This document shows, in pieces, positions 11,061 to 23,961 of a stretch of 64,000 bases of DNA (position 1 is its first letter; each line of letters begins with the position of its first letter). Below the pieces are notes generated by a model, which was not told the DNA's origin, ran no database searches, and was given only the letters and a program-made list of their open reading frames with translations. Origin of the DNA: Atriophallophorus winterbourni (taxonomy: Eukaryota; Platyhelminthes; Trematoda; Plagiorchiida; Microphallidae); the NCBI GenBank assembly GCA_013407085.1, contig JACCGJ010019904.1, positions 32,629 to 96,628 on the forward strand, read 5' to 3'. The position numbers and the translations under genes were made by a program.

Positions 11061-12490
11061 TTCATCATCTGCTTGCAATCGTGACCTCCCCCAAAAGAAA
11101 GAACTTGCCGTTTTAAGGCTTTTGTCCATATTATTTTATGTGAACGTGTGTGCTCATTCATCGCAACCCCCGAGATGCAATCACGCAAAAATATGCCGCC
11201 TGATCACCAAAACTGTTGAACGTTAAACAAATAGTTGCATGGGCACTCTGTACACTGCGATGCATCAGTTTGCTTCAAATTCTTTTAGCCTGGGTTCATA
11301 CGCTACCTTTCATGAAGTGCTCTCCTTAACCTAAGTGCAGCAGTGAAACTAAAGCATCGTTCATTGTTCACTACAGAACTAACCAAGCTGTGAGAATGAA
11401 TTGCTTGTGACCATTATACATTCATCGTATACTATGGTCAGTTCAGCGTCTTTCGAAACAAGTTCATCACCAGAAAAATTCTCATTTGTCGGTGTCGAAC
11501 ATACGTTGGAAATGTTTACTTTGTCCTTCGTGGCATTCAAGATAAATTTCGGTTAATTGTTTATCTTGTCATCTGGCTGGATCTAATGTAAGATGTTTTA
11601 TTGCTAAAGGTCACCATCCCATGAAACACGCCAACACGATAAGCTGTATCAATTTTCGTGCCAGCGCTGTTTACTCAGATGAAGTGACTAACGAATTGTA
11701 TTCATCTAAGATGTCACGGTGTGTCACGAATCCAGGGCAGTCTGAATGCAAAAGCTTTAACCATGATAATCGAAAGTTTCCCGATATTTCATAGAATAAC
11801 AAATTAAAAGGGAACCTGGTTGTTAGTTCAACAGATGGAATGCTCAATTCTCTTCCTGTTTGCGACAAAGGTTTGAATGAACAAGCTGGACGTGAGCTTC
11901 GCTGAATGCATTGCGTGATTCACCCGCGTTTTTTATGTCGAATCACACTCTTGTTGAGTAAGCTCACACTTGTCTAATGATGCTTCCTATGATAATGTTA
12001 ACGAAGTATGATGGCACGTGTATCTTTCTTCACGCAATTATTCCACATGACCTGGTTGAAGCTGAATTAGCTTCTTATTGTACTGCTAAAATGTACACAA
12101 ATTCAGTGGACACTTTTACTCGTATCTAGATTCTCACAGATAATATCCACGCCTGAATTCAAGTGGAGCTATATTTTCCCTCATGATCGACTGGATAGGA
12201 GTTGTGAAACTCCTATTTATTGAATACTGTGAGACCGCGTGCATTTTACCGTAAATCCGAATGCATGATCACTTCATTCTGTAGTGGACGGCTAGTGCAT
12301 ATAAGAATGAAATCGATTGTCACGTGGCAATATATTCGACGTTGCATCAAGTGGTTGTACTTGTTTGTGATATGGTTTTACTGCAGTGATTAACGATCGA
12401 TACGAATGTTGGAGGAGCGCTCTCGGAAAAGAAAATTGCTACGGCAATTTTCCCCACTGAAGTTACGTGAACTGTTCTCCAGATAGTTTG
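11061..12490. other. No recognised feature
   Basis: No gene or known repeat was recognised. The 65-codon minus frame at 11671-11868 carries no motif. Confidence 0.4.
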
Positions 12491-12494
12491 AACG

Positions 12495-12930
12495 ACATTA
12501 GTTTGTTTCAAGATTCAAGAATGTATGGTCACACAAAGCATATAGCTTCAGAATTACCATATCATAATAAATATTTGTTTTTGAAAAAGAAATAGCGCAT
12601 AATTATCTTATGTCACATATAGTCCAGATGAATACTTACCATGAGCTAAGAGGCAGATGTCGTCAAATCGTTTTGCAACAAATACGTGTCGAAATTCCAA
12701 ATGAATGTTTAGACGCTAGGAGCGGTAACAATCGTTTCATGGTGGGCATTCCAAAGGAAACAGACACAGACAGAATAAAAATATCGGCGACAGCTGATAC
12801 GGACATGTGGGAAGTTGCAGTGTCGCTGAGTGGCTGCGTGTATGTTGTGACTCACGGTATTCGAATAAATGTTTTAAATGATGATGTGGGGTATGTAATA
12901 TTTTGCATATAAGTATCACATCCCTCCGAA
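12495..12930 (-). mobile_element. CR1-like LINE 3' end
   Basis: It begins ttcaagattcaagaatgtat (3' terminal repeat and UTR) and includes gacacagacagaataaaaat, antisense of the conserved YSVRVCF-W region. It is the same sub-type as 8822-9320 but without the inserted repeat. Confidence 0.65.
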
Positions 12931-13614
12931 GGTTTCTTTGAAGGCAGGGTTGTGAGTTTTATTTTTCGCAATCATTCCTCGTACGGTGGTTTCCGGAAAC
13001 CACGTACGCATTTCGTTGCAGGATTTTATATTTCATTTTAGCCATAAGACAACGACTGTATGCAGAAGTTATTGGTCAACCAAATCACTGCGCACTGGAT
13101 TTCACTACCATCGAGGCCACATTGTTAAATGCAAGTGCTCTGGTCGTCTTTAAATTCCGAACTTTTCAAACATTTTACTGTTAGAACTAGCAATGTCATC
13201 ACCATCCGTGTGTATTCCGTGAGAAAACTGAGTGCCGTTTTGGCTGTGATGCAACGATGAACACCGGTGTCTATCAGGATATTTATAGTTCGATTCCTGC
13301 AGCCCATGTGTTTCAGTCTATCACACTGTCCATTGCGTTAAATCAGATTAACTGTAATGAACATAGAGATAGAGGGAAATGCCTGTAGCGGTTCTAGATA
13401 CCATATAAGGAAAATTCAATTTTCAACGTTTCCTTTGTTTATCCAATGGGCTGTGTGGAGCGTTGTAATCAATATTCATAGCTGATCTACACGATATGAT
13501 GCGTGATACTGGTCACTGCTTTTAACATTCGACTATGAAGTTTAATTTTGCCTGGTAGCTCTTTAACACAGATTTACCAGACAAGTACATAGACTATGCG
13601 ACTTTACCCAATAG
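12931..13614. other. No recognised feature
   Basis: Short frames only; no repeat or gene was recognised. Confidence 0.4.
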
Positions 13615-14013
13615 AGGATACGACGCGATATCATTCTGACTTATAGAATCGTGTCTACCGAAGGACATCCACTAAAACACTTGCTTGATGTGTGTGATGG
13701 GAAAGTGACACGCGGACATACCTTATCCCTTTACGTCCCAAGTTCCCGTATTGATTTCGGCTCCATTTTTTCGCCGTACGAGCTATATTTCTTTGGAATT
13801 CCCTATCCCAACATATGATGGACTCTCCTTGCCTGACGGCGTTTAAAGAGAAATTGGACTTACATATGCAAAAGAATAACATTCGTGAGCCTTACATTTG
13901 ATAATCTCTATTGCTTTTATACTGTTGTATTTTTCATGTTTTTTATTCATACCGTAATCTTGTGGTGTCGTAAAGTATTAACTTTTTTAACCATAAATCC
14001 TTGAATCCTTGAA
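13615..14013 (+). mobile_element. CR1-like LINE C-terminus and 3' UTR
   Basis: Reads ILTYRIVSTEGHPLKHLLDV and then TLSLYVPSSRIDF on the plus strand, with a stop-rich remainder. It ends ...accataaatccttgaatcct, the GATTCAAG-type tail. It is the reverse complement of the 3' part of the copy at 19991-21360, with high similarity. Confidence 0.8.
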
Positions 14014-14224
14014 ACAGTTGAGTGGAAGACAGATTAAATCTTCGGTATTCAGGTTGCTGGCCAAAACGCTCATTCAAATGCCTAAGAATTTTGCAATCCA
14101 ATTGACGCGAACGGAATCCTTCTTCTTTTGGATCTAATGCAGAAAGGATTATATCCCATTTAAACTTCTTCAATACAGGAATACTGGGTAACTTTTAGTT
14201 ACAACGCAAAGCCTGAGAGTAGAG

Positions 14225-14560
14225 GAAAACCACTACACCTCTTTTAGGTTCATGTACCAGCGTGTCCAACGCTTCTTATATAATGCACTGTAGAATTGTT
14301 GTTTTTGCCGTAGGGATAGAAACTCGTCCGCTAGCGAGTTACACTTGTTAACCATCCGCGTAGACAGCGTGCATTCATTGCTCCGTTGGAGCATCCATAG
14401 GCTTCTGTACACGGGTCCGTTACTCGTTTACGAGTCTGAATAACCGGAGAAACACGTCATTATAATGACCAAAGAGGATACGGTGGGCCGTAAGCAAGTC
14501 AAAACATTTCCTCCGAATTTCTAACGGGCAAAGTCTAAGCAAGGTCTATCGATGCTGGTG
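14225..14560 (-). mobile_element. Diverged LINE C-terminal fragment
   Basis: The minus strand gives RKCFDLLTAHRILFGHYND and later RMVNKCNSLADEFLSL, which resembles the DLI-AYRIL...VVN-WNSLP order of LINE C-termini. It is heavily decayed and the assignment is uncertain. Confidence 0.35.
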
Positions 14561-14799
14561 TACAACATGGTGCATACCCTGCATCATTTTGTACGCTCCT
14601 TTTTTCCGTTCTCAAGTGAAGCACATTCGCCTTTAGATTGCGAATAAGCGAATACCAGTGGACCGACATTTGCTAAAAAAATGGTGTCTGGAACATCCAT
14701 GGGGTAATGGCTTCAAGGGAACACCGGATGACACACAGCATTCTCGTAGCACTGGTTAATCTCCGACAAATGTCTGCCCTTAACTTCAAAGAGTCAATA

Positions 14800-15260
14800 A
14801 TCAGAATTCATAAATCTTTTCCACTGTCACCGATCTGCTGGGCTTACTCCATGGAATGTACCCCCATAAAATATTACTGGAGAACAAGCGTATGATGATT
14901 GACTTGTTCTCCTTTATAGGCAACGTCCAGCGATTCGACAATCTACCTAAGTCATCTACTGCTAGTTTCAGTAGCTCGTGGCCATGACGTGAACTGAGAG
15001 AAATCCGAAAATTCAGACCTTTGGCAACTAATAGGTAATCGATGACGATCGTATCAGGAATGTCGTTAACAATGGTCTTAAATAACAGAGGACCAAGGGT
15101 GATTCCTTGTGGCATATCAAATTTTGTTATCAGTCCTGAAGACAAATCACCATTAGTCTCCATACGGTTTGGCCACCCGGAGATAAATACATTGATCTAA
15201 TTTAGAAGACACCCTCAAATACTCATGCCTTTCAATGTGACGAGTATTCGCGTTTGATAA
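14800..15260 (-). mobile_element. Decayed CR1-like LINE RT core
   Basis: Minus translation contains DMPQGITLGPLLFKTIVNDI, a worn [21 protein letters not shown], then LGRLSNRWTLPIKENKSI, aligning to L-ALWSWSxKNKLPFN-KCK. The catalytic FADD segment has been lost. Confidence 0.6.
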
Positions 15261-16010
15261 TTGGGTGAGTGTACATTTATTGAATGACATGATTTTCTAC
15301 CAAGTGAAGGTTAGACAAATAAGCAATGAGGGAATGTAAGCGCACATCTACTGAACGAATGCACATATTAAGCAACAACGAATTAGTAGTACACAAACGC
15401 AACTATATTGACTTTATTTATCTAAGCGTTAACACGTTATTGAGATATAAAATTTCTCACGCTTGTAGTAGAAAACGCGCACAAACCAGCATTGAATCTA
15501 TACAGAAATCTCAGCAGCACTGAAAATATATTAGGAGGATAAATTTACGTCCTTTGATTACCGGCTTGGCTAAGACTAATCCGATATAATGGCTTAAGGT
15601 AATAACCGGCGCGTACGAGAGTTCCTCAAGGTGTGGAACTAGATGATTAAAAAGCATCTTAGATTGGTTATCAAGTTGTCAAGTCTACGAAGAAGACTAA
15701 CGATGAGTAATATTCGGAGCGCAATGAACGGATTGCCGTCTGTCATTCAAAAACAATAAATGAGTTGCTGATGACGACGCTTGGTCTGCAGGCGATACGA
15801 CACTAACAGCCAACGTAGGGTCTGTAAGTAGCATATTGGAAACTAAGTTAATTCATTGGAAATACCCGCGTTATGGTCGATTCAAATCCATGCGCAACTG
15901 CAGACGAATTATTTCCTTTAGTACGATTTGATACAAATTACTAGCCTACCGCTGAATGCAAGCAAGTGTTGAAGAATGCGAACTAACTCCGGTTAAAACA
16001 ATGGAGAGTC
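15261..16010. other. No recognised feature
   Basis: Nothing recognised; short frames without motifs. Confidence 0.4.
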
Positions 16011-16011
16011 A

Positions 16012-16470
16012 AGATTCAAGATTTATGGTTGAAAAAGCAATTAACTTTACAATAACCATAGAGTCGAACTATAGGGACAAATGTAAATAAATGGGTATAA
16101 ATAAAATCAAAATCAATGGGACGATCATAGTTTATTAATGGAGGGGGTCAAAATTTGGATTAGCTCTCATATAATCGTCAAGTTTCGATTTGATTATAGA
16201 TAAACTGTTTGAGTCTACCAAATCGGCTGTTAGGGAGTTTCAAACAAAGCACACACGCACCGAAGAAAAATACCTGTGGCAGTTCCGTTTGGAGTGTGGT
16301 ATTCCCTACTTGCAACCATGACCACGGCTGCTGCTGGAAGTTCGAATGTGGAATAATAACTCCAAGGGGTGGGAAACAGTAGTAAGATTTTGTATGCGAG
16401 GATGAGATCACATCACATTCTCCTTTGCACAAGTGTCCTCAGATCCATTCTTCTGAGTCTAGGACTGTTG
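16012..16470 (-). mobile_element. CR1-like LINE 3' end, GATTCAA-tail subfamily
   Basis: It starts agtcaagattcaagatttat and follows the 3' UTR and C-terminal codons of the copy at 33234-34740 almost base for base in places (for example ctctcatataatcgtcaagt). The 5' end is truncated near 16470. Confidence 0.8.
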
Positions 16471-16474
16471 GAAG

Positions 16475-17435
16475 TTGCTGACGATGATTATGATATGACG
16501 TCATTGAATGGATTTACTGGTTGGTTTGCATGCATGCTTCAAGGGTATGATCTTTCGGATCTGATCTGATCAGAAAGCCTTTAGGTTAAATGGTGCTGCT
16601 TGTTGGTTTCGCGTAAAATATATGTGAATACATACAGCATTTTGTTTATCGTTGATAGAGAAGATCGTTTCGAAAGAATTAACAAAAACCGGGTCGAATT
16701 CGAAGGAGTTTGATCCGTTCACCAAAAACTTATAAGGATCGAAACTTCTTGCTCTGGCCTACCACCCCCAGAGTACAAAATACCAAGGTTCGGTCTATCG
16801 GTATCACCATCTACAGGAAAATTATCATTTCGATTCCTACTTTCTGCGAAAATCAAGTTCGTGCTAGGTGTGACAAATCATTGATCATTGATTAACTTTG
16901 GAAATCTGAATACCACGGTCTTGTGTATGCTTGTTGTGCTGTCTCGACGCTCGATTTAACATGTCGTTGTAATAACAATAACAACCTTTCCACTTGTGCT
17001 GAGTTGCTTGAAGCAACACATTTAATAAACCAGCACAACGCAGTTGGCCGGGTACTACTTAGTAGACATTAGCACAACCGCATTGTCACGATCGATAATT
17101 TTTGCTACATGTTCACTGTGTGTTCCACGCTCTGTTTGATTGACTTGTGGCCAGTCTAGTGGAAACGCACTACATGGCAGTCTAGCGCACCTGGTGACCT
17201 TAACCACGGGGTTACGAAATTTACTTTTACCACACGGTAGCGGAAAGATCGCACGCAGAGAATCAAGCCGATACCGTTGCAATCAATAAGTGATCTAACC
17301 CATCTCGTGAATGTACAAATGCGAACGTATCCACCGGCCCCAATTTGGATATCGTCTGAATTGATTTTGGTGGTCCAACGCATCTGGATAGCTCATTTCT
17401 CTGGAACTCAAATATGCAGATCTACTGCAATATCA
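16475..17435. other. No recognised feature
   Basis: Nothing recognised; overlapping minus frames at 17055-17383 have no motif. Confidence 0.35.
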
Positions 17436-17439
17436 GAAC

Positions 17440-18060
17440 TAAGAAAGTTTTGTGATAGGAAAAGCAATGAGCTGAACAAAAACCAGAGGATGACAAGGCA
17501 TAAGGCGCAAAAACGTAAAATCTTCCAAGAGTTGATAGGGACAGTTACGCATCGCAGGATTCGTCATGTATCCATCGAGATTCGAAGTGATAATCATAAC
17601 CGATTCCGAGCGGATGATTACTTCAGGTAAGGCGTTCCAGGTACTGAAAGCGAAAAACATACGACGCATATCCAATCGAGAATGTGAGATGCTTAAAGCC
17701 TTTGAATATGTGTTCAAGTGGATGATTTTGGGTGTGAATATTTTTTAAAGCCAGAACAAGTTCACTCCGTTGTGTAGGATTCTGTAGTTTTAATTTTGAA
17801 CTTCGCTCTTCGAAAGGCGAATTATTGTAACAAGTGACGAACTTTTTTGCTGTATGATAACTCATGTCAAGGAGTTCGATATCCTTCCGCAGCCATGGTG
17901 CCCAGGCTGGGATTGAGTATTCCGTAACAGGACGCACACATATATTTAGTATCCGGGGTAAGGTTTCAGGCGTGAAACTCTTGAATATTCTATTTATCAG
18001 ACAGAATTTACGGCCGGCATTGTTATATACTGCGTAAAAATGTTGCCGCGTTTGAGTCAT
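17440..18060 (-). mobile_element. CR1-like LINE C-terminal half
   Basis: The minus frame at 18102-17623 reads GRKFCLINRIFKSFTPETLP, then RPVTEYSIPAWAPWLRKDIE, and the overlapping frame gives SKALSISHSRLDMRRMFFAF. One frameshift separates them. It is the same subfamily as 37736-39165 (the Y-IP-WAPWLRKDIELLD form). Confidence 0.8.
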
Positions 18061-18769
18061 AAGCGATGAGATTGAAAATGGAAGTCTGGGAAGTTGAAAC
18101 AAGTTGCAGTGTGCACCTCAGGAGTAAGTGGCTAATTTTGCAGCAAAGGAACTATAGCAGATATTGTGATAAGAAAAATGTTTACTTGCTTACGAATCAG
18201 CCAAGCTGAGATGTTTAATTGCGACATGTCCAAATATCACCCGGATGATGTTCGCTGAAAACTTATCTCTAGACTAAATCCACTCACAGGTAGGTGGTTT
18301 GTCGCACGAAATCCGGACCACCTACCTCGTTAACAAACAAACAATAAGCACTTGGCTGGCGTGATGATGTCCCACGCGGAACAGCTGAACATTGGACGTG
18401 GAATCCAACCAGTTACCAGTCGCGGTAACATTAAAGCGTTCTTGTTTACTTCAAAGACGTGAGGCCACGAGAGTTTCTTTGGAAAAAATAATAAATATTT
18501 CGACACGCAAAAGCGGAATGTGGAAGGTTTTCAAAGGTGTCATCCCAAATACCAATTTGGGAAGGAATAAAAAAGAATGAAATGGCTTCATTCGGTTTCG
18601 AGTCTAGAAATAAACGTTAGACCTATATTTATTGATTATCGTGTATCGCGGAATCGTTTACTCACCCCTCATTTCGAATCAATGAAATGATTTTGAAGAG
18701 GTTTCTGCTACTTCCGGTTCTTTGGCACCTTTTGTGGATCTATCGCTGTTATTCATGGCGAGGGATTCA

Positions 18770-18874
18770 AGAGTTCAAAGATTTATGTTTGAAAAGAGAA
18801 CACTTTAGGACAGCGAAGGATTACTGTATGAATGAAAATGTGTGAAGGATTAGTATATAAAGAGTAGAGTATAT

Positions 18875-18909
<35 letters not shown>

Positions 18910-19990
18910 CTTATAATATCGCTATGCACGGAGAGTCCACCGCATGTTGATGACGACTTCCTGTTGCGATCCTTAGTAAAACTGGCATTAAGTATATATT
19001 TCTTGAAAGACGACAAAGACGAGCGAGATGTCTTTTCTATCCATGATTTCCAAGCTTGTACTGTGTAGTCCACAACTGGATGTGTGTGTATTGAGTGCCT
19101 TTTACAACGAGTGAGGTGCGAAACGTCCGAAAATTCGTCTGAGTAAACCGAGTCCGCTGCATGCACGCTTATAGACGGCCTCGCACTGCAGACTGCCTTT
19201 CAAATTTCGGCACACGAAGATACCGAGTGTGACTGCCACGTACGTATGATAACAGTAAGGGTTTTGTTACTTGCAACATTTTGCACTTGAGGAAGTTAAA
19301 GGGGAGCTTGTTTTGAATTGAGCACTGGTGCAGCTCATTTAAGTCTGCTAGTAAAACTAGGCAAACATCAACCGAGTTGAACTTCATCCAAATTTGTACA
19401 TCATCTTGGAAAAGAGCACGTTTACATTGTACCTGTTTCGGTAGATCATTTCAGTGATCAGTTTCAGTGATCCCAACACCATGCAGCTTCTGAAGTAGTA
19501 AGAAGTGATCAACTGGATCGAAAGCTTTATATATATTTAAGTTACAGGCATGTACGGAACTCACTTCGCATAATGCTGGCGTCCAATCGTTTAAAGTCGT
19601 GGGCAAGTTAGGCAAACATGAGTATGTTATTCTAAATTCATGTTGTGTCTGAGAAAGAATTTCATGGCTCTTGGGGTGCCTGATAACACGTTCACACGCC
19701 AAGCGTTCTAATATTTTAGAAACCACTGTATGGAGCGTCCCAGGGCGGTAGTTGGCCGGATCCGAAAGACTGTCACCTTTGTATATTGGTGTAATAACTC
19801 CGGTTTTCCAATCAGCTGGTACGATTCCCGTATTTGATGTGTGTTTAAATAGATCACCTAGTAGGCTGCAAAGCTCCAGCTCATATGGATTCAGAATAGC
19901 CGGCGTTATTCCGTCATCCCCCGAGGATTTGTTACGTTCTAGCCTGCGTAAATGCTTTCGCACAAGCGTAGGATTCACACCGATATCACA
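18770..19990 (-). mobile_element. CR1-like LINE, RT through 3' UTR
   Basis: From 5' (right) to 3' (left) it reads ERNKSSGDDGITPAILNPYE, PIYKGDSLSDPANYRPGTL, IYKAFDPVDHFLLLQKLHGV, ALFQDDVQI (the DD is kept), LPFNFLKCKMLQV, a thumb remnant, a (TA)n run at 18876-18907 in the 3' UTR, then the tail near 18772. Several frameshifts and a deletion after the fingers make it dead. Confidence 0.82.
18876..18907. repeat. (TA)n microsatellite in LINE 3' UTR
   Basis: About 16 uninterrupted TA units. Comparable TA runs occur in other LINE 3' ends here (21516-21560, 31711-31725, 33311-33328). Confidence 0.9.
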
Positions 19991-21360
19991 TAGGATTCAA
20001 GGATTCAAAGATTTATGGTTAAAAAAGTCAATACTTTACAACACCACAGGATTACGGTATGAATAAAACACGAAAATTACAACAGTATAAAAGCAATAGA
20101 GAATATCAAATGTAAGGCTCACGAATGATGTTCGTTTGCAAGTGCAAGTCCAATTTCGCTTTAAAAATCACCAAGCAAGGAGAGTCCACCACATGTTGGG
20201 GTAGGGAATTCCAAAGAAATATAGCTCGTACGGCGAAAAAATGTCGCCGATAATCAATATGGGAACTTGGAACGTAAAGGGATAAGGTATGTCCGCGTGT
20301 TACTTTTCCATCACATACATCAAGCAAGTGTTTTAGTGGATGTCCTTCGGTAGACACAATTCTATAGGTCAGAATAATATCGTGTCGTATCTTCCTTTGG
20401 GTAAAGTCACATAGACCCAGATGTCGCAGTCTTTCGGTATACGAAACATTGCGAAGACCCATCACTAACTTTGTTGCTCTATGATAGATTTTATCGCAGC
20501 CAAGGAGCCCAGACCTCGACCGCATACTCCATCGTAGGGCGAAGGTAGACATTCATTATCCTTGGTAACGTTACCAGGGAGAATCTTCCAAATATTCTTC
20601 GAACGATACCTAACAATCTGTTGGCCCGTCGATATATATTCTGGCAGTGCACTGTGCTCTTCAGGTTACCGCTAATCCACACTCCAAGATCTTTTTCTAA
20701 CGAGCTCCATGCTAGGTTTTCAGTTCCCAATCGATATGTCCAAGGAACATTCTTGCCAAGATGGAGCATCTTACATTTCTGTATGTTGAATGACATGTCA
20801 TTCATGGCCGCCGAATTCGACACGCTCTCCAAATCCATTTGTTATTTCTCACAATCCTCTGCAGAACTAATCGGCGTCCAAATTTTCATATCATCCACGA
20901 ACAGGACCATTTTAGAAGATATGAGGGGGGGGTAAATCGTTTATATATAACAGAAAGAGGAGCGGGCCTAACACAGATCCTTGTGGGACTCCACTCGTGG
21001 TTTTTAACGTTTGTGATAGCACTCCGTTAACCTTAACTCTGGCGTCTCGATCTGACAAATAATCACACAACCATGAAAGAAGTGGTTCACATATTCCTGA
21101 ACGCATCAGTTTTGGCAAAGCAGATGATGATTAACTCTGTCAAAAGCTTTCCACATCTATTCAACCTGACAAAGTTGTTGGCAGTGACACATTATTTGAA
21201 CACAAGACTTGCGGATAAAATGTTGCTAGGGCATCAGTTGTACCCCTGACAGTGTCTGTCAATCCGTCCGCAGTTTGAATAGGAAAAATTCCGGTATAAC
21301 CTTAGTGGCTTGTTTACAACCGTGTAGATTATCTTAGGATGTAACTTTGAAGTCATACGA
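19991..21360 (-). mobile_element. CR1-like LINE, GATTCAAG-tail subfamily
   Basis: The 3' end is aggattcaaggattcaaaga. The frames carry WKAFDRVNHHLL, then [49 protein letters not shown] (catalytic DD kept), MSFNIQKCKMLHLGKNV, RIMNVYLRPTMEYAVEVWAP and HIDYRRHFFAVRAIFLWNSL. Further 5', ADGLTDTVRGTTDALATFY is an EN-RT linker, with the RT N-terminus deleted between them. Frameshifts are present. Confidence 0.85.
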
Positions 21361-21409
21361 GGAGCTGCCTGGTGATGTGCATTTGTAGCAGTTTTTGCTG
21401 TGGTCGATA

Positions 21410-21652
21410 GCGATAAACTCGATCAAATACCAAGCGTGAATGCTTCATCGATATTTCCAATGCTTTTGATAGAGTAAACCATGGCATTTTAATAAAAAGT
21501 TCGAAGCTTATGAAATTCAATATATATATATATTTATATTTATATTTATATATTTATATGTTCCATATACCTTGTCATCCTATGGTTATTGTTAAGGTAA
21601 ATGCTTTTTCTACCATACAATTTTCCGAGTTCTGAGTTCTGAGTTCTGAATT
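21410..21652 (+). mobile_element. Internally deleted CR1-like LINE, GAGTTCT tail
   Basis: The RT block IDISNAFDRVNHGILIK is followed directly by the TA-rich 3' UTR and the ending cctatggttattgttaaggt ... gagttctgagttctgagttc. About 1 kb of RT and C-terminal sequence is missing compared with 30640-31805. Its tail abuts the tail of the minus-strand LINE at 21653. Confidence 0.8.
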
Positions 21653-22328
21653 CAATTCAATTCAATTCAATTTTAACGGTCTAAAAAGCATATAGCTTGA
21701 CAAAAACCACAGAATAATATGGGAATTACGAAGAAGAAGAAGAAGAAAACTTTATTCGTTGAAACGAATTTTCAGTTAAAATAACATGGGTAGAAAAACG
21801 GGATTTGTTTGTTTAATGAGCAGTTTAGGAATCAAGTAAAAATCAATTGGACAGAAACTGCTTTCAAAGTTCAAAGCTTTTATGGTGTAAAATATATAGG
21901 TTCAAAATTTGGATTGGTCAACATAAAATTGTCCAAATTCGATTTGAATATATCCAAGTTGGGTAAATGTGCAACATTACAAGGTAAAGCATACACGTAC
22001 AGAATAAAAGTACCTTCGACAGTTTAATCTCGAGTCGGGAATAAGTACTGTATAGTCGTGACTCCGGCTGGTTCTGGGTGGTAGTCGCGTGAATAGTTGA
22101 TTTAGGGGATGGTTGGGGGTATGCAGTATATTGATCATAAGTATCAAATCACCACTAAGACGGTGGTAGCGAGAGTCGAATAGATTGAGGCTTGTAATAC
22201 GATCTTCGTATTGTTTTTGCTTCAAACCGCGTACGAGCTTGGTGGTCCGATGATATATTCTCTGCAAGAGGCTGATGTCTTTCTGTAGCCAGGCTGACCA
22301 AGCCTGAACCGCATACTCCATGGTTGGC

Positions 22329-23961
22329 TTTTTTCAAGGTTTCGAGGTTTTTAATGGTCTAAAAAGCAACAAGCTCAACAACAACCATAGGATGATAAAA
22401 ATTGAAATTTAAGTGTATAAACAATATAATAACACAGATTAAACAGTATATAAGTGTTCTGGAAAAGAATAATGCAATAAACATTCCTCTAATTTCGTTT
22501 TAAAGTCATGCAAGTTAGTGGCGTGAGCAACGGTTGAAGGTAAACTGTTCCAAGTAAAACAGACACAGACAGAGTGAAAATACCTTCTACAGTTCAGGCG
22601 GGAATGGGGTACCACCAGCACATATTCATGGGTCCGATAATTCCTCGTATCCCTTCGCGTGAACAAATCCTGTAAGGGATGGTTCGGGGTATGGAATGTT
22701 TTGTAAAGTAAGATAAGGTCTCCTCTGATTCGTCGATAGGGAAAATCGAACAGATTCAGTTGAGCTATCTTTTCTTTATATGGTTTGTTTCGGATGCTGA
22801 GAACTAGTTTCGTTGAGCGGTGATAGATTCGCTGCATAAGTTCCACATCCCTCTTGAGCCACGGAGACCATGACTGCACACCGTATTCCATGACTGGTCT
22901 CACGTATGTATTCATGATCCTTGGGAATATCTTGGGCGAAAATTTCCCAAATACACGTTTGAGTAGATTTAGAACGCGTGTTGCTTTTTTAAAGGCAATG
23001 TTAGTTTGAAGTGATTCAATTCAATTCAATTTTAATGGTCTAAAAAAAGCATTAGCTTTACAAAAACCACAGAAAATTATGGAATTTACAAATAACATAT
23101 CTCAGTAAAAACGGGATTTGTTTGCTTACTGAACAGTTCGGGAATCAGGTAAAAATCCAAATGATAGAAACTGTTTTCACTCAGTGGAATGGCACATATA
23201 TGTCCATGGGGTCGAGATGATTTGATGTGTGAGTTCAAAGTTATTAGGTTGTGGAATACATAGTCTCAATGTTCGGATGGGTCGACAGGAATTTGTCTAA
23301 GCTGGATTTGAATATATCCAAGTTGGGTGCATGTGCAACATTCGAGGGTAGGGAGTTCCAAGTGAAACATACACGTACAGAATAAAAAAATATCTTCGAC
23401 AGTTCAGTCGCGAGTCGGAGCATATCCAGACACCCAAATCTTTTTCTTCACTGCAATTTTCAAGGACATGTGAACCTATGTGATATGTGAACTCTACTCG
23501 ATTCCCCACATTCATGATCCTGCATTTGTTGAAGTTAAACGGCAGTTTGTTCTTCAACGACCAGCTGTGAAGCGTATCAAGATCCTTTTGTAATAGCAGA
23601 CAGTCTTCTGGACTAAGAATGCTGCGCCAAATCTTTATGTCGTCCGCAAATAACGAAATGTTACATCGAACAATTTCCGGTATTTCATTGACATAAACCA
23701 GAAAGAGGATCGGACCAAGGATTGAGCCTTGGGGAACTCCGCTAGTTGCTGCAATTGGTTTGGATAATGCACCATCAACACGTACCTGGTTAGTGCGATT
23801 TGTTAGGTAGTCATTTAGCCAATTCAGCAACTTTCCAGTAATACCAAGCCCTTCAAGCTTCTGCAGTAGTAGGGAATGGTTAACATGGTCAAATGCTTTT
23901 GAAATATCCAAGTAGCACGCGTGTATTGCTTGTCCTTCATCTTCCGATTTTGTCCAATCAA
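22329..23961 (-). mobile_element. CR1-like LINE inserted in host LINE (AATTCAAGGT tail)
   Basis: 5' truncated at DWTKSEDEGQAIHACYLDIS, it carries [50 protein letters not shown] and NKLPFNFNKCRIMNVG, then after an interruption TSLQTN-like codons, MEYGVQSWSPWLKRDVELM and the 3' UTR ending near 22329. The interruption (23014-23417) is another LINE fragment. The same subfamily is at 27330-28364 and 24660-25162. Confidence 0.82.
23014..23417 (-). mobile_element. 5'-truncated LINE inserted inside the 22329-23961 LINE
   Basis: It begins with the SRLNCRRYF codons and ends with an attcaattcaattcaatttt tail, the same subfamily as the outer host (21653-22329). The related intact element at 27330-28364 reads straight through this point (near 28016-28034), which marks both insertion edges. 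Confidence 0.82.
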
